From contig LQPB01000052.1 of NCBI GenBank assembly GCA_002102225.1, forward strand, positions 1 through 64,000: a DNA stretch of 64,000 nt, given 5' to 3'. Shown here piece by piece: positions 54,982-64,000 of this stretch. Position 1 is the stretch's first letter. Each line of letters starts with the position of its first letter. The notes under the pieces are model-generated. The model had not been told where the DNA came from, did not search any database, and saw nothing but the letters and a program-made list of their open reading frames with translations. The position numbers were made by a program, and so were the translations under genes. The DNA is from Mycobacterium interjectum. GTDB lineage: Bacteria; Actinomycetota; Actinomycetes; Mycobacteriales; Mycobacteriaceae.

Positions 54982-56226
54982 CGCTCGCCGGCGCGCTTTC
55001 GGGGATCGACTTCACCGATCTGGACAACTTCGCCAACGGATTCCCGCACGAGCTGTTCGCCGTCCATCGGCGCGAGGCGCCGGTCTACTGGCACGAGCCG
55101 ACCGACAACACCCCGGACGGCGAGGGCTTCTGGTCCGTCGCCTCCTACCCGGAAACGCTTGCGGTGCTGAAGGATCCGGTGACCTTCTCCTCGGTGACCG
55201 GAGGTGAGCGCCCGTTTGGCGGCACGCTGTTGCAAGACCTGGCCATCGCGGGCCAGGTGCTCAACATGATGGACGACCCGCGGCACTCGCAGATACGGCG
55301 CCTCGTCAGCTCCGGGCTGACGCCGCGGATGATCGGGCTCGTCGAGGACGATCTGCGGGCGCGGGCCCGCCGGCTGCTCGACGCGGTGGTGCCGGGCGAG
55401 CCGTTCGACTTCCTGGTCGACATCGCCGCCGAGCTGCCGATGCAGATGATCTGCATCCTGCTGGGAGTGCCGGAATCCGAACGGCATTGGCTGTTTCAGG
55501 CCATCGAGCCGCAGTTCGACTTCGGCGGGTCGCGCAAGGCCGCCCTCTCACAACTGTCGGTCGAAGAGGCCGGCTCCCGCATGTACGCCTATGGCCAGGA
55601 GCTGATCGCGTCGAAGCGGGCCAACCCAACCGATGACATGTTGTCGGTCGTCGCGAATGCCACCGTCGACGACGCGACCGCGCCGGCCCTGTCCGATCTG
55701 GAGTTGTACCTGTTCTTCAGCCTGCTGTTCAGTGCCGGCGCGGAGACGACGCGCAACGCGGTCGCCGGCGGGCTGCTGGCCCTGGCCGAGCATCCGGAGC
55801 AATTACGTGCGCTGCGTTGCGCAGTTGACCCTGCTGCCGACGGCGGTCGAGGAGATGGTGCGCTGGACGTCCCCGTCGCCGTCGAAGCGCCGCACCGCCA
55901 CCCGCGACCTCATCCTCGGCGGACAATCGATTCGGGCGGGCCAGAAGGTTCAGATCTGGGAGGGTTCAGCCAACCGGGACGCCGACGTGTTCGACCGCCC
56001 CGACGAATTCGACGTCGCCCGGAAACCCAACCCCCACTTGGGCTTCGGCCAGGGTGTGCACTACTGCCTCGGCGCCAATCTGGCCCGACTGGAATTGCGG
56101 GTGCTGTTCGAAGAGCTGCTGACGCGCTTTTCCGGCGTGCGGGTGGCGCGGCCAGTCGAATGGACCCGCAGCAACCGGCACACCGGCATCCGGCACCTGG
56201 TCGTGGAGCTGATCGAGGGCCCGTGA
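54978..56226 (+). pseudogene. cyp126: cyp126-like cytochrome P450 gene with a frameshift
   Basis: From GTG ([21 protein letters not shown]) the frame encodes a P450 N-terminal two-thirds, including the I-helix [16 protein letters not shown] and [10 protein letters not shown]. Around 55815-55819 the coding sequence moves to the next frame, which continues [20 protein letters not shown], then the heme motif [17 protein letters not shown], to the TGA at 56224. A single extra base (or two missing) in GCGCTGCGTTGCGCAG explains it. All other P450 motifs are intact, so the lesion is recent or a sequencing error. CYP126 of M. tuberculosis (Rv0778) has the same position after purB. Confidence 0.85.
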
Positions 56227-56561
56227 CCACCCGCGTCCGCGTGGCTGGGGGGCCGGTGCTGGCGGTTACCGTCGTGGCGTGGGTGGCGGCCACCCTGTAA
56301 ATACCGCCGCTGATTCTCTTCGGCCTGCGCCGGATCAGCCGGCGCCCCACCGTGCTGGCGTTTGCGGGGGTGTGGTGGGCGCTGGTGTTTCCGCTGGGCA
56401 TGTACTCGGCCGCCAGCTATCCGATGGTCGCGCGGACCCATCGGAATGCGCTGCTCATCGTTTCGCTGGTCGTCTTCTGGGATGCGTTGGCCGCGTGGCT
56501 GATTGTGGTCGTCACCGGGCTACTGCTTTCGTGGCGACGGCTTGGGGGTGACCGTGCGTAG
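56223..56561 (+). pseudogene. C-terminal remnant of a TDT-family (TehA-like) transporter
   Basis: Directly after cyp126 one frame reads [11 protein letters not shown], a TAA (56298-56300), then PPLILFGLRRISRRPTVLAF and WWALVFPLGMYSAASYPMVA, plus one more hydrophobic segment. The W-W-x-x-x-F-P-x-G-x-Y pattern is that of C-terminal helices of tellurite-resistance/dicarboxylate (TehA, SLAC1-like) channels. About two-thirds of the gene is missing and the rest has a nonsense codon. Confidence 0.55.
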
Positions 56562-56583
56562 CGAAGGTTTGCGGGAACCTGCA

Positions 56584-56589
56584 TAATCT
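56584..56589 (+). promoter_or_regulatory. Possible -10 element for a leaderless esterase transcript
   Basis: TAATCT fits TANNNT and lies four bases before the GTG of the next gene, a spacing that puts the transcript start on or near the start codon. There is no Shine-Dalgarno before that GTG. Leaderless mRNAs are common in mycobacteria. Confidence 0.35.
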
Positions 56590-56593
56590 GCCC

Positions 56594-57550
56594 GTGACCA
56601 AAACCTCTCGTGTTCGCTCGTTCGTCCTCGCACTGATCTGTGCATTGCCGATGCTGTCGATTCCGATGGCCGCCGCGGACCCGCCGCAGGGCGCGCACAT
56701 CACCGACATCCAGCATGTCAATGACCGCTGGGACAAGGTTTCCGTCTACTCGCCCTCGATGAATACCGTCATCGTGAACGATGTCTACAAGGCCCCCAAC
56801 GGGGGCGCACCCGTCTTCTACCTGCTGCCCGGCATCGACGGCGCCGACGACAGATCCTGGTTCGGGATGACCGACATCCCCGGATTCTTCGGCAACAAGA
56901 ACGTCAACGTCGTGTCCCCGCTGGGCGGTGCGTTCAGTTGGTGGACCAACTGGGTCAACGACGGCGGCAAGCAGTTTCAGACTTACATGACCCGGGAACT
57001 GCCCCCGCTGATCAATGCGCAGTACCACGCCAACGGCAAGAACGCGGTCGGCGGCTTGTCGAGCACCGGTGGCACCGCCATCGATTACGCGATTCAGGCG
57101 CCGGGAGTCTTCAGGGCCGTCGCTTCCTACAGCGGTTTTCCGTCGGTGTCCGACCCGGATGAGGCCCAGCAGGTGGCGCTGACCCTTGCGAGTGGCGGCC
57201 AGAGCGCCGAAAACATGTGGGGACCCCTGGGCGGCCCCGGTTGGGTGGCCCACGACCCGACGAAGAACGCCGGGAAGTTGAGGGGCGTCGCGGTTTACGC
57301 CGCCGCGTCCGGCAGCGGCGGCGTCGGCGACGTCGACCGGCTGCCGGCGGGCTTCGGGCCGAACGTCGCCGGCGGGCTGATCGAGCGCATCACGGCGGAC
57401 AGCACCAAGCGATTCGCGGATGCCGCCAACGCCGCTGGGGTACCGATCACCTATGTCGTTCGTCCGGAGGGCTCGCACACCTGGGGCCTCTTCGAGTCGG
57501 AGATGCAGGAGTCCTGGAACACCACGGTCGGGCCGGCGCTCGGCGCATAG
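56594..57550 (+). CDS. Secreted antigen-85/esterase-D-like hydrolase
   Basis: 318 residues from GTG. Signal peptide (MTKTSRVRSFVLALICALPMLSIPMAAA) with cleavage near AAA-DPP. Esterase fold resembling mycolyltransferase antigen 85 and related MPT51-like proteins: VFYLLPGIDGADDRSWFG, nucleophile region AVGGLSSTGGTAIDYA near residue 155, SYSGFPSVSDPDE, and a His near 300 (RPEGSHTWGLFESEM). The predicted nucleophile Ser lies in GLSSTGG rather than GLSMAG. It probably acts on cell-envelope lipids or is a non-catalytic homologue. Not between cyp126 and Rv0779c in M. tuberculosis. Confidence 0.85.
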   Translation: MTKTSRVRSFVLALICALPMLSIPMAAADPPQGAHITDIQHVNDRWDKVSVYSPSMNTVIVNDVYKAPNGGAPVFYLLPGIDGADDRSWFGMTDIPGFFGNKNVNVVSPLGGAFSWWTNWVNDGGKQFQTYMTRELPPLINAQYHANGKNAVGGLSSTGGTAIDYAIQAPGVFRAVASYSGFPSVSDPDEAQQVALTLASGGQSAENMWGPLGGPGWVAHDPTKNAGKLRGVAVYAAASGSGGVGDVDRLPAGFGPNVAGGLIERITADSTKRFADAANAAGVPITYVVRPEGSHTWGLFESEMQESWNTTVGPALGA

Positions 57551-57581
57551 CCGGCCGCTTCGCCCGCGGCACGCCGTGCCG

Positions 57582-58211
57582 TCAGCGCGCGCGCAGCGCG
57601 ATGCCGGCCGCCCGTAACTCCAGCGCGGCCAGCGCCCGGATCGTGCCGGGGTCCTCGTGGCGCCACCCGCCGACCGGATCCGCGCTGACCGCGGCCAGCT
57701 TGCGGGGCGGCCGGTTCGTCAGGGCCCGCAGCGCCAGCAACTGTTCGCCGGCCGGGGTCGCGGCCAGGCCGGTGACGGTCCACTTGCGCCGGAAGAACCG
57801 GAGCCGCAGGACCAGCCACGGGATGACCACGATGAGCAGCGGCACCGCGACGACGGCCAGCGAGAGCAGCACCGCCAGCCAGCCCGCCGTGGTCTCGAGG
57901 CTGTGTCCGGCCCCCGCGATGTCGAGGGCGGCCGCGCTGGCCGACGCGAGGGGCTTGCTGACTGCGTCCCCGACTACCGGAATGTGCTGCGCACCTTGGC
58001 CCGCCGACGCCAGATTGCCGGCGATGCCGTTGGCGCCGATCTCGACCTGCCGGCCGGCCTCGGCGATCGTCGAAATGGCGTCGTAGACGGCCGTACCGAC
58101 GAGCAGCCAGATCACCGACCACAGGAAGATGGCGAAATCGCTGAAAAGTTGGGCGGCCAGCCGGCCGGGCGTGGTGGCGTAGGGCAGGATCCGCAAGGGC
58201 AGCGACGTCAT
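57582..58211 (-). CDS. Membrane protein (Rv0779c-like)
   Basis: 209 residues from MTSLPLRILPYATTPGRLAAQ; the frame extends upstream through the antisense of purC and is rejected there. Two membrane helices (about 25-45 FAIFLWSVIWLLVGTAVYDAI and 105-130 WLAVLLSLAVVAVPLLIVVIPWLVL) flank an amphipathic extracellular region. The C-terminal cytoplasmic domain of about 75 residues is basic. Unknown function. Divergent from purC by 41 bases. Confidence 0.85.
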   Translation of the reverse strand: MTSLPLRILPYATTPGRLAAQLFSDFAIFLWSVIWLLVGTAVYDAISTIAEAGRQVEIGANGIAGNLASAGQGAQHIPVVGDAVSKPLASASAAALDIAGAGHSLETTAGWLAVLLSLAVVAVPLLIVVIPWLVLRLRFFRRKWTVTGLAATPAGEQLLALRALTNRPPRKLAAVSADPVGGWRHEDPGTIRALAALELRAAGIALRAR

Positions 58212-58252
58212 AGCCTCGATCCCAACACAGGGCCGCCCGATAGGCTGACCCG

Positions 58253-59146
58253 ATGCGTCCAGCACTGTCCGACTACGAGCATGTGGCGAGCGGCAAGGTC
58301 CGTGAGATCTACCGCGTCGGCGACGAGCACCTGCTGCTGGTGGCGACCGACCGCATCTCCGCATACGACTACGTCCTGGACAGCACCATCCCGGATAAGG
58401 GCCGAATCCTGACCGCGATGAGCGTGTTCTTCTTCGGCCTGGTCGAGACCCCCAACCACCTGGCCGGGCCGCCCGACGATCCGCGCATCCCCGACGAGGT
58501 GCTCGGCCGCGCGCTGCTGGTGCGGCGGTTGGAGATGCTTCCGGTGGAGTGTGTGGCCCGTGGGTACCTGACCGGCTCGGGGCTGCTGGACTACCAGGCG
58601 ACCGGCAAGGTCTGCGGCATCCCGCTGCCACCGGGCCTGGTGGAGGCCAGCAGGTTCGCCACCCCGCTTTTCACTCCTGCGACGAAGGCGGCGCTGGGCG
58701 ACCACGATGAGAACATCTCGTTCGCCCAGGTGATCGAGATGGTGGGCGGGGTGCGCGCCAACCAGCTGCGCGACCGCACGTTGCAGATCTATGTTCAGGC
58801 CGCCGACCACGCGCTCAGGAGGGGAATCATCATCGCGGACACCAAGTTCGAGTTCGGCACCGACCCGGACGGCAACCTGCTGCTGGCCGATGAGATCTTC
58901 ACCCCGGATTCCTCGCGGTACTGGCCGGCCCAGGACTACCGGGCGGGTGTGGTGCAGACCAGTTTCGACAAGCAGTTCGTCCGCAACTGGTTGACCAGCC
59001 CGGAGTCCGGCTGGGACCGGTACGGTTCGCAACCCCCGCCACCGCTGCCGGACGAGATCATAGACGCCACCCGCAGCCGTTATATCGAGGCCTACGAACG
59101 TATCTCGGGCTTGAGCTTCGGCGACTGGATCGGCCCGGCCGCATGA
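58253..59146 (+). CDS. purC: SAICAR synthetase
   Basis: 297 residues ([23 protein letters not shown]). Purine pathway step ligating aspartate to CAIR with ATP. Motifs [56 protein letters not shown] and [15 protein letters not shown]. Full length. Stop overlaps the ptrB start by four bases (ATGA), as for Rv0780/Rv0781. Confidence 0.97.
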   Translation: MRPALSDYEHVASGKVREIYRVGDEHLLLVATDRISAYDYVLDSTIPDKGRILTAMSVFFFGLVETPNHLAGPPDDPRIPDEVLGRALLVRRLEMLPVECVARGYLTGSGLLDYQATGKVCGIPLPPGLVEASRFATPLFTPATKAALGDHDENISFAQVIEMVGGVRANQLRDRTLQIYVQAADHALRRGIIIADTKFEFGTDPDGNLLLADEIFTPDSSRYWPAQDYRAGVVQTSFDKQFVRNWLTSPESGWDRYGSQPPPPLPDEIIDATRSRYIEAYERISGLSFGDWIGPAA

Positions 59147-61305
59147 CGGAAGCTCCGCTGGAAGCGCTGGTGCCACCGGTCGCGAAGCGGGTCGAGACCC
59201 GGCGCGAACATCACGGTGACGTCTTCATCGACCCGTACGAATGGCTGCGCGACAAAGCCGATCCCGAGGTCATCGGCTACCTGGAGGCCGAGAACGACTA
59301 CGTCGACCGGATGACGGCCCATCTGGAACCGTTGCGGCAGAAGATCTTCGACGAGATCAAGTCGCGGACCAAAGAGACCGATCTGTCGGTCCCGACCCGG
59401 CAGGGTGACTGGTGGTACTACGCCCGCACCTTTGAAGGGAAGCAGTACCGGGTCCAGTGCCGTTGCCCCGTCGCCGATCCCGATGACTGGGATCCGCCGG
59501 TCCTCGACGAGGACACCGAAATCCCGGGCGAGCAGGTGCTGCTCGACTCGAACGCCGAGGCCGAAGGACACGAATTCTTCGCACTGGGCGCCGCGATGGT
59601 CAGCCTGGACGGGAACTTGCTGGCATACTCGGTCGACACCGTCGGCGACGAGCGCTATACCCTGCGGTTCAAGGACTTACGCACCGGGGAGCAGTACGCC
59701 GACGAGATCGCGGACATCGCGGCGGGCGCAACCTGGGCGGCCGATCACCGCACCGTGTATTACCTGACCCTGGACCCTGCTCACCGTCCGGACAAGGTCT
59801 GGCGGTACCGGCTCGGCTCGGGGGAGCCCTCGGAGCTGGTGTATCACGAAGCCGACGAACGGTTCTGGCTGGGGGTGGGGCTCACCCGGAGCGAGAAGTA
59901 CGTTTTCATCGCGTCGGGGTCGTCCATCACCACCGAGATGCGCTACGCGGACGCCGCCGACCCGGACGCGACGTTCACCGTGGTGCTGCCCCGCCGCGAA
60001 GGAATCGAGTATTCGGCCGAGCACGCCGTGGTCGGTGGGCAGGACCGGTTCCTGATCCTGCACAACGACGGGGCCGTGAACTTCACCCTCACCGAGGCCC
60101 CGGTCAGCGATCCGACGCGGCAGCGCACCCTGATCCCGCACCGTGACGATGTCCGGCTCGACGCCGTGGACGCCTTTGCCGGTCAGCTGGTGGTGAGCTA
60201 TCGGCGCGCGGCGTTGCCGCGAGTCCAGTTGTGGCCCATCGCACCCGATGGTTCCTACGGCGAGCCCGAGGAGATCTCGTTCGACTCCGAGCTGATGTCG
60301 TGCGGGTTGGGCGGCAACCCGAACTGGGATTCGCCCAAGCTGCGGATCAGGGCCGGATCATTGGTCACCCCGGCACAGGTCTACGACATCGACCTCGCCA
60401 CGGGTGAGCGGACGCTGCTGCGCGAGCAACCCGTCCTGGGCGGCTACCACCCCGCCGACTACATCGAGCGGCGCGACTGGGCGCAGGCGGACGACGGCAC
60501 CAAGGTCCCGGTGTCGATCGTGCATCGCGCCGACGTCGAATTCCCGGCGCCCACACTGCTTTACGGTTATGGCGCCTACGAGCTGTGCACCGACCCGAGC
60601 TTTTCGATCGCCCGGTTGTCGCTGTTGGACCGTGGCATGGTCTTCGTCATCGCCCACGTGCGTGGCGGTGGTGAGATGGGCCGGCTGTGGTACGAGCATG
60701 GCAAGCTGCTGGAAAAGAAGAATACCTTCACCGACTTCGTCGCGGTGGCAAGGCATTTGGTGGACTCAGGTCTGACCCGGCCGCACCAGCTGGTCGCGCT
60801 CGGCGGCAGCGCCGGGGGTCTGCTGATGGGTGCGGTGGCCAACCTGGCGCCCGATCTCTTCGCCGGCATCCTCGCGCAGGTCCCCTTCGTCGATCCGCTG
60901 ACCACCATCCTCGATCCGTCCTTGCCACTGACCGTCACCGAGTGGGACGAGTGGGGAAACCCGTTGAGCGACAGCGATGTCTACTCGTACATGAAGTCGT
61001 ATTCGCCCTACGAGAATGTCGAGGCCAAGAGGTACCCGGCCATCCTTGCGATGACGTCCCTGAACGACACCCGCGTCTATTACGTCGAGCCGGCCAAATG
61101 GGTTGCGGCGCTGCGGCATGCCAACACCGATGGCAACCCGGTCTTGTTGAAGACGCAGATGAACGCGGGACACGGGGGTGTCAGCGGTCGTTACAAGGCC
61201 TGGCAGGAAACCGCTTTCCAGTACGCGTGGCTGCTAGCCGCTGCCGACGGCGACCGCTACGGCGGCGGCCAGGAAGACGGCCTGGATGGCCGTTCGCAGG
61301 GCTAG
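59143..61305 (+). CDS. ptrB: Oligopeptidase B
   Basis: 720 residues in one frame. Prolyl-oligopeptidase family (S9A): N-terminal cap and beta-propeller (to about 430), then a hydrolase domain with the nucleophile in [14 protein letters not shown] near residue 560, Asp in [15 protein letters not shown] and His in [16 protein letters not shown]. Cleaves short peptides after basic residues; cytosolic. In M. tuberculosis H37Rv the same region is annotated as two genes (Rv0781, Rv0782), whereas here the gene is intact. Its last 72 bases overlap the opposite-strand DoxX gene. Confidence 0.96.
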   Translation: MTEAPLEALVPPVAKRVETRREHHGDVFIDPYEWLRDKADPEVIGYLEAENDYVDRMTAHLEPLRQKIFDEIKSRTKETDLSVPTRQGDWWYYARTFEGKQYRVQCRCPVADPDDWDPPVLDEDTEIPGEQVLLDSNAEAEGHEFFALGAAMVSLDGNLLAYSVDTVGDERYTLRFKDLRTGEQYADEIADIAAGATWAADHRTVYYLTLDPAHRPDKVWRYRLGSGEPSELVYHEADERFWLGVGLTRSEKYVFIASGSSITTEMRYADAADPDATFTVVLPRREGIEYSAEHAVVGGQDRFLILHNDGAVNFTLTEAPVSDPTRQRTLIPHRDDVRLDAVDAFAGQLVVSYRRAALPRVQLWPIAPDGSYGEPEEISFDSELMSCGLGGNPNWDSPKLRIRAGSLVTPAQVYDIDLATGERTLLREQPVLGGYHPADYIERRDWAQADDGTKVPVSIVHRADVEFPAPTLLYGYGAYELCTDPSFSIARLSLLDRGMVFVIAHVRGGGEMGRLWYEHGKLLEKKNTFTDFVAVARHLVDSGLTRPHQLVALGGSAGGLLMGAVANLAPDLFAGILAQVPFVDPLTTILDPSLPLTVTEWDEWGNPLSDSDVYSYMKSYSPYENVEAKRYPAILAMTSLNDTRVYYVEPAKWVAALRHANTDGNPVLLKTQMNAGHGGVSGRYKAWQETAFQYAWLLAAADGDRYGGGQEDGLDGRSQG

Positions 61306-61680
61306 CCGGGTCGTCATCGATTTGGGGGGATCGGGCATCCGGGACGCGTAGATGTTGGCCGGAAACATGGCCAGCATCAGCACCGCGAGGCAGACGGCGG
61401 CCGCCACCCGGGTCGCGGGGACCAACAGGCCCACGGCGCCCAGCAATTCCAGCAGGCCGGTGATCGTGACCAGGTAGCCGGGTGCGGGCAGGCGGGGCGG
61501 CACGATCGCAATGAGATCCCGCCGCAACGGCGGCGCGAAGTGCGAAAAGCCGGTGAGCAGGAACATCGCCGCCAACCCGACGGCGGTCGCGGCGGTCCAG
61601 TCGTTGACGTAGGCGACGCCGAGCCAGCCGATGCTGCGGGCGGCGAGGGTGCTCAGGAGCAGCGTGATCAACGGGGCCAT
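61234..61680 (-). CDS. DoxX-family membrane protein
   Basis: 148 residues from ATG (MAPLITLLLSTLAARSIGWLG); a TTG start nine codons upstream is possible. Four membrane helices with the DoxX signature FLLTGFSHFAPPLRRDLIAIVP and TGLLELLGAVGLLVPATR. DoxX proteins take part in thiol/oxidative-stress handling or quinone chemistry. Overlaps the 3' end of ptrB by 72 bases antisense. Divergent from a TetR gene, with paired repeats between them that suggest control by that regulator. Confidence 0.85.
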   Translation of the reverse strand: MAPLITLLLSTLAARSIGWLGVAYVNDWTAATAVGLAAMFLLTGFSHFAPPLRRDLIAIVPPRLPAPGYLVTITGLLELLGAVGLLVPATRVAAAVCLAVLMLAMFPANIYASRMPDPPKSMTTRLALRTAIQAVFLAAAVAVAVGSG

Positions 61681-61693
61681 CTGACGTTCCAAT

Positions 61694-61750
61694 CTAGACA
61701 GTGACAAGATTCTAGCACTCGACGATAGCAGCTATCTAGTCATTGTCAAG
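61694..61750. promoter_or_regulatory. Paired 15-bp direct repeats in the DoxX-TetR spacer
   Basis: CTAGACAGTGACAAG (61694-61708) and CTAGTCATTGTCAAG (61736-61750) match at 12 of 15 bases and start 42 bases apart, four helical turns. Between them lies the palindrome ATAGC-A-GCTAT. Likely binding sites for the adjacent TetR protein. Confidence 0.5.
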
Positions 61751-61771
61751 TTTGGCCGGTATGCTGGCGGC

Positions 61772-62329
61772 GTGAACCGCTACCACCACGGCGACCTGCG
61801 CGCGGTGATCCTCGCCGAGGCGGGGCGCCTGGTCGCCGAACGGGGCGCCGACGGGGTCTCGTTGCGCGAGTTGGCGCGCAGCGCGGGCGTGTCGCACGCC
61901 GCGCCGGCCCATCACTTCACCGATCGGCGGGGCTTGTTCACCGCGCTGGCGACGCAGGGATTCCAACTGCTGACCGAGGCGCTGGCCAACGCTCGCGGCC
62001 GCTTCACCGACGCGGCGCTCGCCTACGTGCGGTTCGCGCTCGAGCACCCCGGCCACTATCAGGTGATGTTCAACAAGTCGTTGCTGGACGCCGCCGACAC
62101 CGAACTGGCCGCGGCCGAGGCCGCCGCCGGGGCCGAGCTGTCCCGCGGCGTCGCGACCCTGCGGGACCCCCGCGCGCGGGCCGACCCCGCGGGGGCTCAA
62201 CTCGCGGCGTGGTCACTGATGCACGGGTTTTCGACGCTGTGGCTCAACGACGCGGTCAACGCCCAGATCAGGCAGGCCGATCCGATCGACACGGTCGCAC
62301 GGATCGCGGCGATGCTGTTCGAGGGATGA
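61772..62329 (+). CDS. TetR-family regulator (WHG-domain type)
   Basis: 185 residues from GTG (MNRYHHGDLRAVILAEAGRLV). Helix-turn-helix at about 20-52 (ADGVSLRELARSAGVSHAAPAHHFTDRRGLF). The C-terminal ligand domain carries the WxLMHGFSTLWLN pattern (WHG-type). A TATGCT hexamer lies six bases before the GTG, which suggests a leaderless transcript. Divergent from the DoxX gene; ends 6 bases before the convergent EmrB stop. Confidence 0.92.
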   Translation: MNRYHHGDLRAVILAEAGRLVAERGADGVSLRELARSAGVSHAAPAHHFTDRRGLFTALATQGFQLLTEALANARGRFTDAALAYVRFALEHPGHYQVMFNKSLLDAADTELAAAEAAAGAELSRGVATLRDPRARADPAGAQLAAWSLMHGFSTLWLNDAVNAQIRQADPIDTVARIAAMLFEG

Positions 62330-62335
62330 GCGGCG

Positions 62336-63949
62336 CTAGTCGTGGGCCGTTTGAATGGCCGGCTGCTTCGGGAGGAACGCCGCCGGGATGATCGTGAACG
62401 TCACCAACACCACCGCGATCACGAATACCAGTGTGTAGGCGTGTGAAAGGTCGTGCAGCAGGCCGCCCGAAAAGCCGGGGGCCAGCGTCTGGGGGGGCAC
62501 TGCGGACGGGTCGACCGGCATCCCGGTGGCGGCCGCTTTCTGTTGGAGCGTCGCGAGTTTACGTGCCGCGGCGATGTTCTCGCTGTGGTTGAACTGGTTG
62601 GTGAGGACCATCGACATCAACGCGGTTCCCATGGAACCGCCCACCTGGTGGCTGACGCTCATCAGCGTTGTGCCACGGGCGATCTGGTGCGGGGACAGCG
62701 CCTGCACCGACGCGACGGAGAGCGGCATCATGGTGCAGCCCATGCCCAGCCCCATGATCGCCAACCCCGCCAGCAGCGTGGGTAGGTACGGGGTCTGCCT
62801 GGCCACCCCGAAAGCGAAGGTGCCCAGGCCCGCGATGATCAAAGCGATGCCGACCAGGACGATCTTGCCCGGTCCCTGCCTGTCCACCAGCGGCCCGGTC
62901 AGCCGCATGGTCAGCATGGCGCCCAGTCCCTGCGGGATCATGTGCACGCCGGCCTGCATGGGCGTCTGGTGCAGCACCTGCTGGAAGTAGCTGGGCAGCA
63001 GCAGGCCCGCGCCGAAAAAGGCGGTGGCGAACAGCAGCATCGTCACGTTGGCCTGGGTGATCACCTTGTTTTGGAACAGGCGCAGATCGATGAGCGGGTG
63101 ATCGGCGCGGCGCCGCGCGTGCACCACGAACGCGGCAATCAGGGCCAGGCCGACGGCCGCCGGAAGCAAGACGCGACGATCGGCCACGGTCCCGCAGCGC
63201 GGCACGGACGACACCGCGAACAGGAACGTGGCCAGCCCGGGCGACAGCAGCAATCCACCGACGACGTCGAACGTTTCCGACCGCGCCGCTTGATCGCTGG
63301 GGAACACGATCGCCGCCAGCACCAGCGTCACGAGGCCGATCGGGAGGTTGATCAGGAAGATCCACCGCCAGCTGGAGGTGTCGATGAGCCAGCCGCCCAG
63401 GATCGGCCCGCCGATCGGGGCGAGCAGCATGGGGATGCTCAGGATGGACATCAGACGGCCGAGGCGCGCGGGGCCCGCTTCGCGGGTCATGATCATGAAT
63501 CCCAGCGGCATCAGCATGCCGCCGCCGATGCCCTGCACCACTCGAAACACGATGAGCTGCGCGATCGTTGAGGCCACCGCGCACAGCAGCGAACCGAGGA
63601 CGAACGCCACCACCGAGCCCATGAACAACCGTTTGGTGCCGAACCGGTCGGCCGCCCAGCCCGTCAGCGGAATCACCGACGCCAACGCCAGCGTGTAGGC
63701 GGTCATGGTCCAACCGACGATGGCCTGGCTCGACCCGAATTGATCGATGAAGGTGCGTTGCGCGACGGCGACGACCGTGACGTCCAGGATCGCCATCACC
63801 GTGGCCAGCAGGCACACCCCAGAGACCCGCAGCAGCCTCGCGTCCAGCTTGTCGGGGAAGACAGGGGCGCCCGGCGGCTGTGCGGAAGCGGTGGGCGGCG
63901 CGGTGTCGGCCGCTGCTGGTCGGGCCTTGTCCATGGCGTTGCTTAGCAT
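62336..63949 (-). CDS. emrB: EmrB/QacA-type multidrug exporter (Rv0783c-like)
   Basis: 537 residues, MFS DHA2 family with 14 membrane helices. Motif A-like GWAADRFGTKRLFMGS near residue 95, motif C region GPILGGWLIDTSSWRWIFLINLPIGL near 165-190, and TTLMSVSHQVGGSMGTALMSM near 430. A short Pro/Ala-rich N-terminus precedes helix 1; Met6 is an alternative start. Proton-driven export of drugs or lipids. Same position as Rv0783c after ptrB; the 51 bases upstream end the window with no clear promoter. Confidence 0.93.
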   Translation of the reverse strand: MLSNAMDKARPAAADTAPPTASAQPPGAPVFPDKLDARLLRVSGVCLLATVMAILDVTVVAVAQRTFIDQFGSSQAIVGWTMTAYTLALASVIPLTGWAADRFGTKRLFMGSVVAFVLGSLLCAVASTIAQLIVFRVVQGIGGGMLMPLGFMIMTREAGPARLGRLMSILSIPMLLAPIGGPILGGWLIDTSSWRWIFLINLPIGLVTLVLAAIVFPSDQAARSETFDVVGGLLLSPGLATFLFAVSSVPRCGTVADRRVLLPAAVGLALIAAFVVHARRRADHPLIDLRLFQNKVITQANVTMLLFATAFFGAGLLLPSYFQQVLHQTPMQAGVHMIPQGLGAMLTMRLTGPLVDRQGPGKIVLVGIALIIAGLGTFAFGVARQTPYLPTLLAGLAIMGLGMGCTMMPLSVASVQALSPHQIARGTTLMSVSHQVGGSMGTALMSMVLTNQFNHSENIAAARKLATLQQKAAATGMPVDPSAVPPQTLAPGFSGGLLHDLSHAYTLVFVIAVVLVTFTIIPAAFLPKQPAIQTAHD

Positions 63950-64000
63950 ATCGAACCGATCGTGCGGTTCCGCGCCGGGACGCGTTTGCTGAACGGGCGT

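Overview
The window is high-GC actinobacterial DNA from a slow-growing type Mycobacterium. This follows from a PE protein, a complete yrbE/mce operon, fatty-acyl-AMP ligase/polyketide genes, and a long block (about 23.9-63.9 kb) that keeps the gene order of the M. tuberculosis Rv0756c-Rv0783c region: phoP-phoR, cyp51 cluster, aldA, purD, ggtA, purB, cyp126, purC, ptrB, emrB. The species is not identifiable from sequence reading alone, although the content fits a non-tuberculous slow grower.

Layout. (1) 0-6.3 kb: minus-strand lipid/polyketide cluster of a TesA-type thioesterase, a fatty-acyl-AMP ligase and a PKS cut by the window edge (ACP-KS-AT-KR as far as visible). The 450-base gap between thioesterase and ligase holds three perfectly phased 22-bp direct repeats in AT-rich DNA. 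(2) 6.3-11.3 kb: small genes and relics. These are a 77-residue zinc-finger protein with PHD/RING-like ligand spacing, a PE gene with a decayed in-frame tail, a DUF732-type protein, secreted and membrane proteins, and an IS256-type transposase remnant. (3) 11.3-21.8 kb: a ten-gene mce operon (yrbEA, yrbEB, mceA-F, an Mce-associated membrane protein and an MPT64-like secreted protein), mostly with 4-bp or 8-bp overlaps. (4) 21.8-23.9 kb: a scrambled junction with a broken PIN-domain gene, a small unknown gene, a frame-broken coding relic, and a tRNA-Thr gene split in its anticodon loop. Its two halves lie about 700 bases apart and enclose, on the opposite strand, an intact tRNA-Thr(TGT) followed by an HNH endonuclease gene. 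This is the most unusual structure in the window.

(5) 23.9-38.2 kb: an Rv0756c-like protein with decapeptide repeats, the PhoP/PhoR two-component system, a HIT protein, and then a long minus-strand cluster whose core (SnoaL-like protein, ferredoxin, sterol 14-demethylase CYP51, SDR, CYP123, TetR) is tightly packed. A TetR repressor gene faces aldA, and the spacer between them carries two copies of a TGGACA-N2-TGTCCA-type inverted repeat. (6) 38.4-42 kb: aldA, SDR, a 3-hydroxyisobutyrate dehydrogenase-like gene and a CMD-family gene on the plus strand. (7) 42-48.2 kb: genes inserted relative to M. tuberculosis, namely a giant cyclase/NB-ARC/LuxR regulator, a beta-lactamase-fold esterase, and an aldo/keto reductase facing a MarR regulator. 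(8) 48.2-64 kb: purine genes purD, purB and purC interleaved with ggtA, a Tat-type esterase, TetR regulators, a DUF429 protein, a frameshifted cyp126, a TDT-transporter relic, an antigen-85-like esterase, oligopeptidase B, DoxX/TetR and an EmrB-type exporter.

Long open frames antisense to real GC-rich genes were discarded. Family and orthologue statements rest on motif recognition and recalled gene order; no database search was run.
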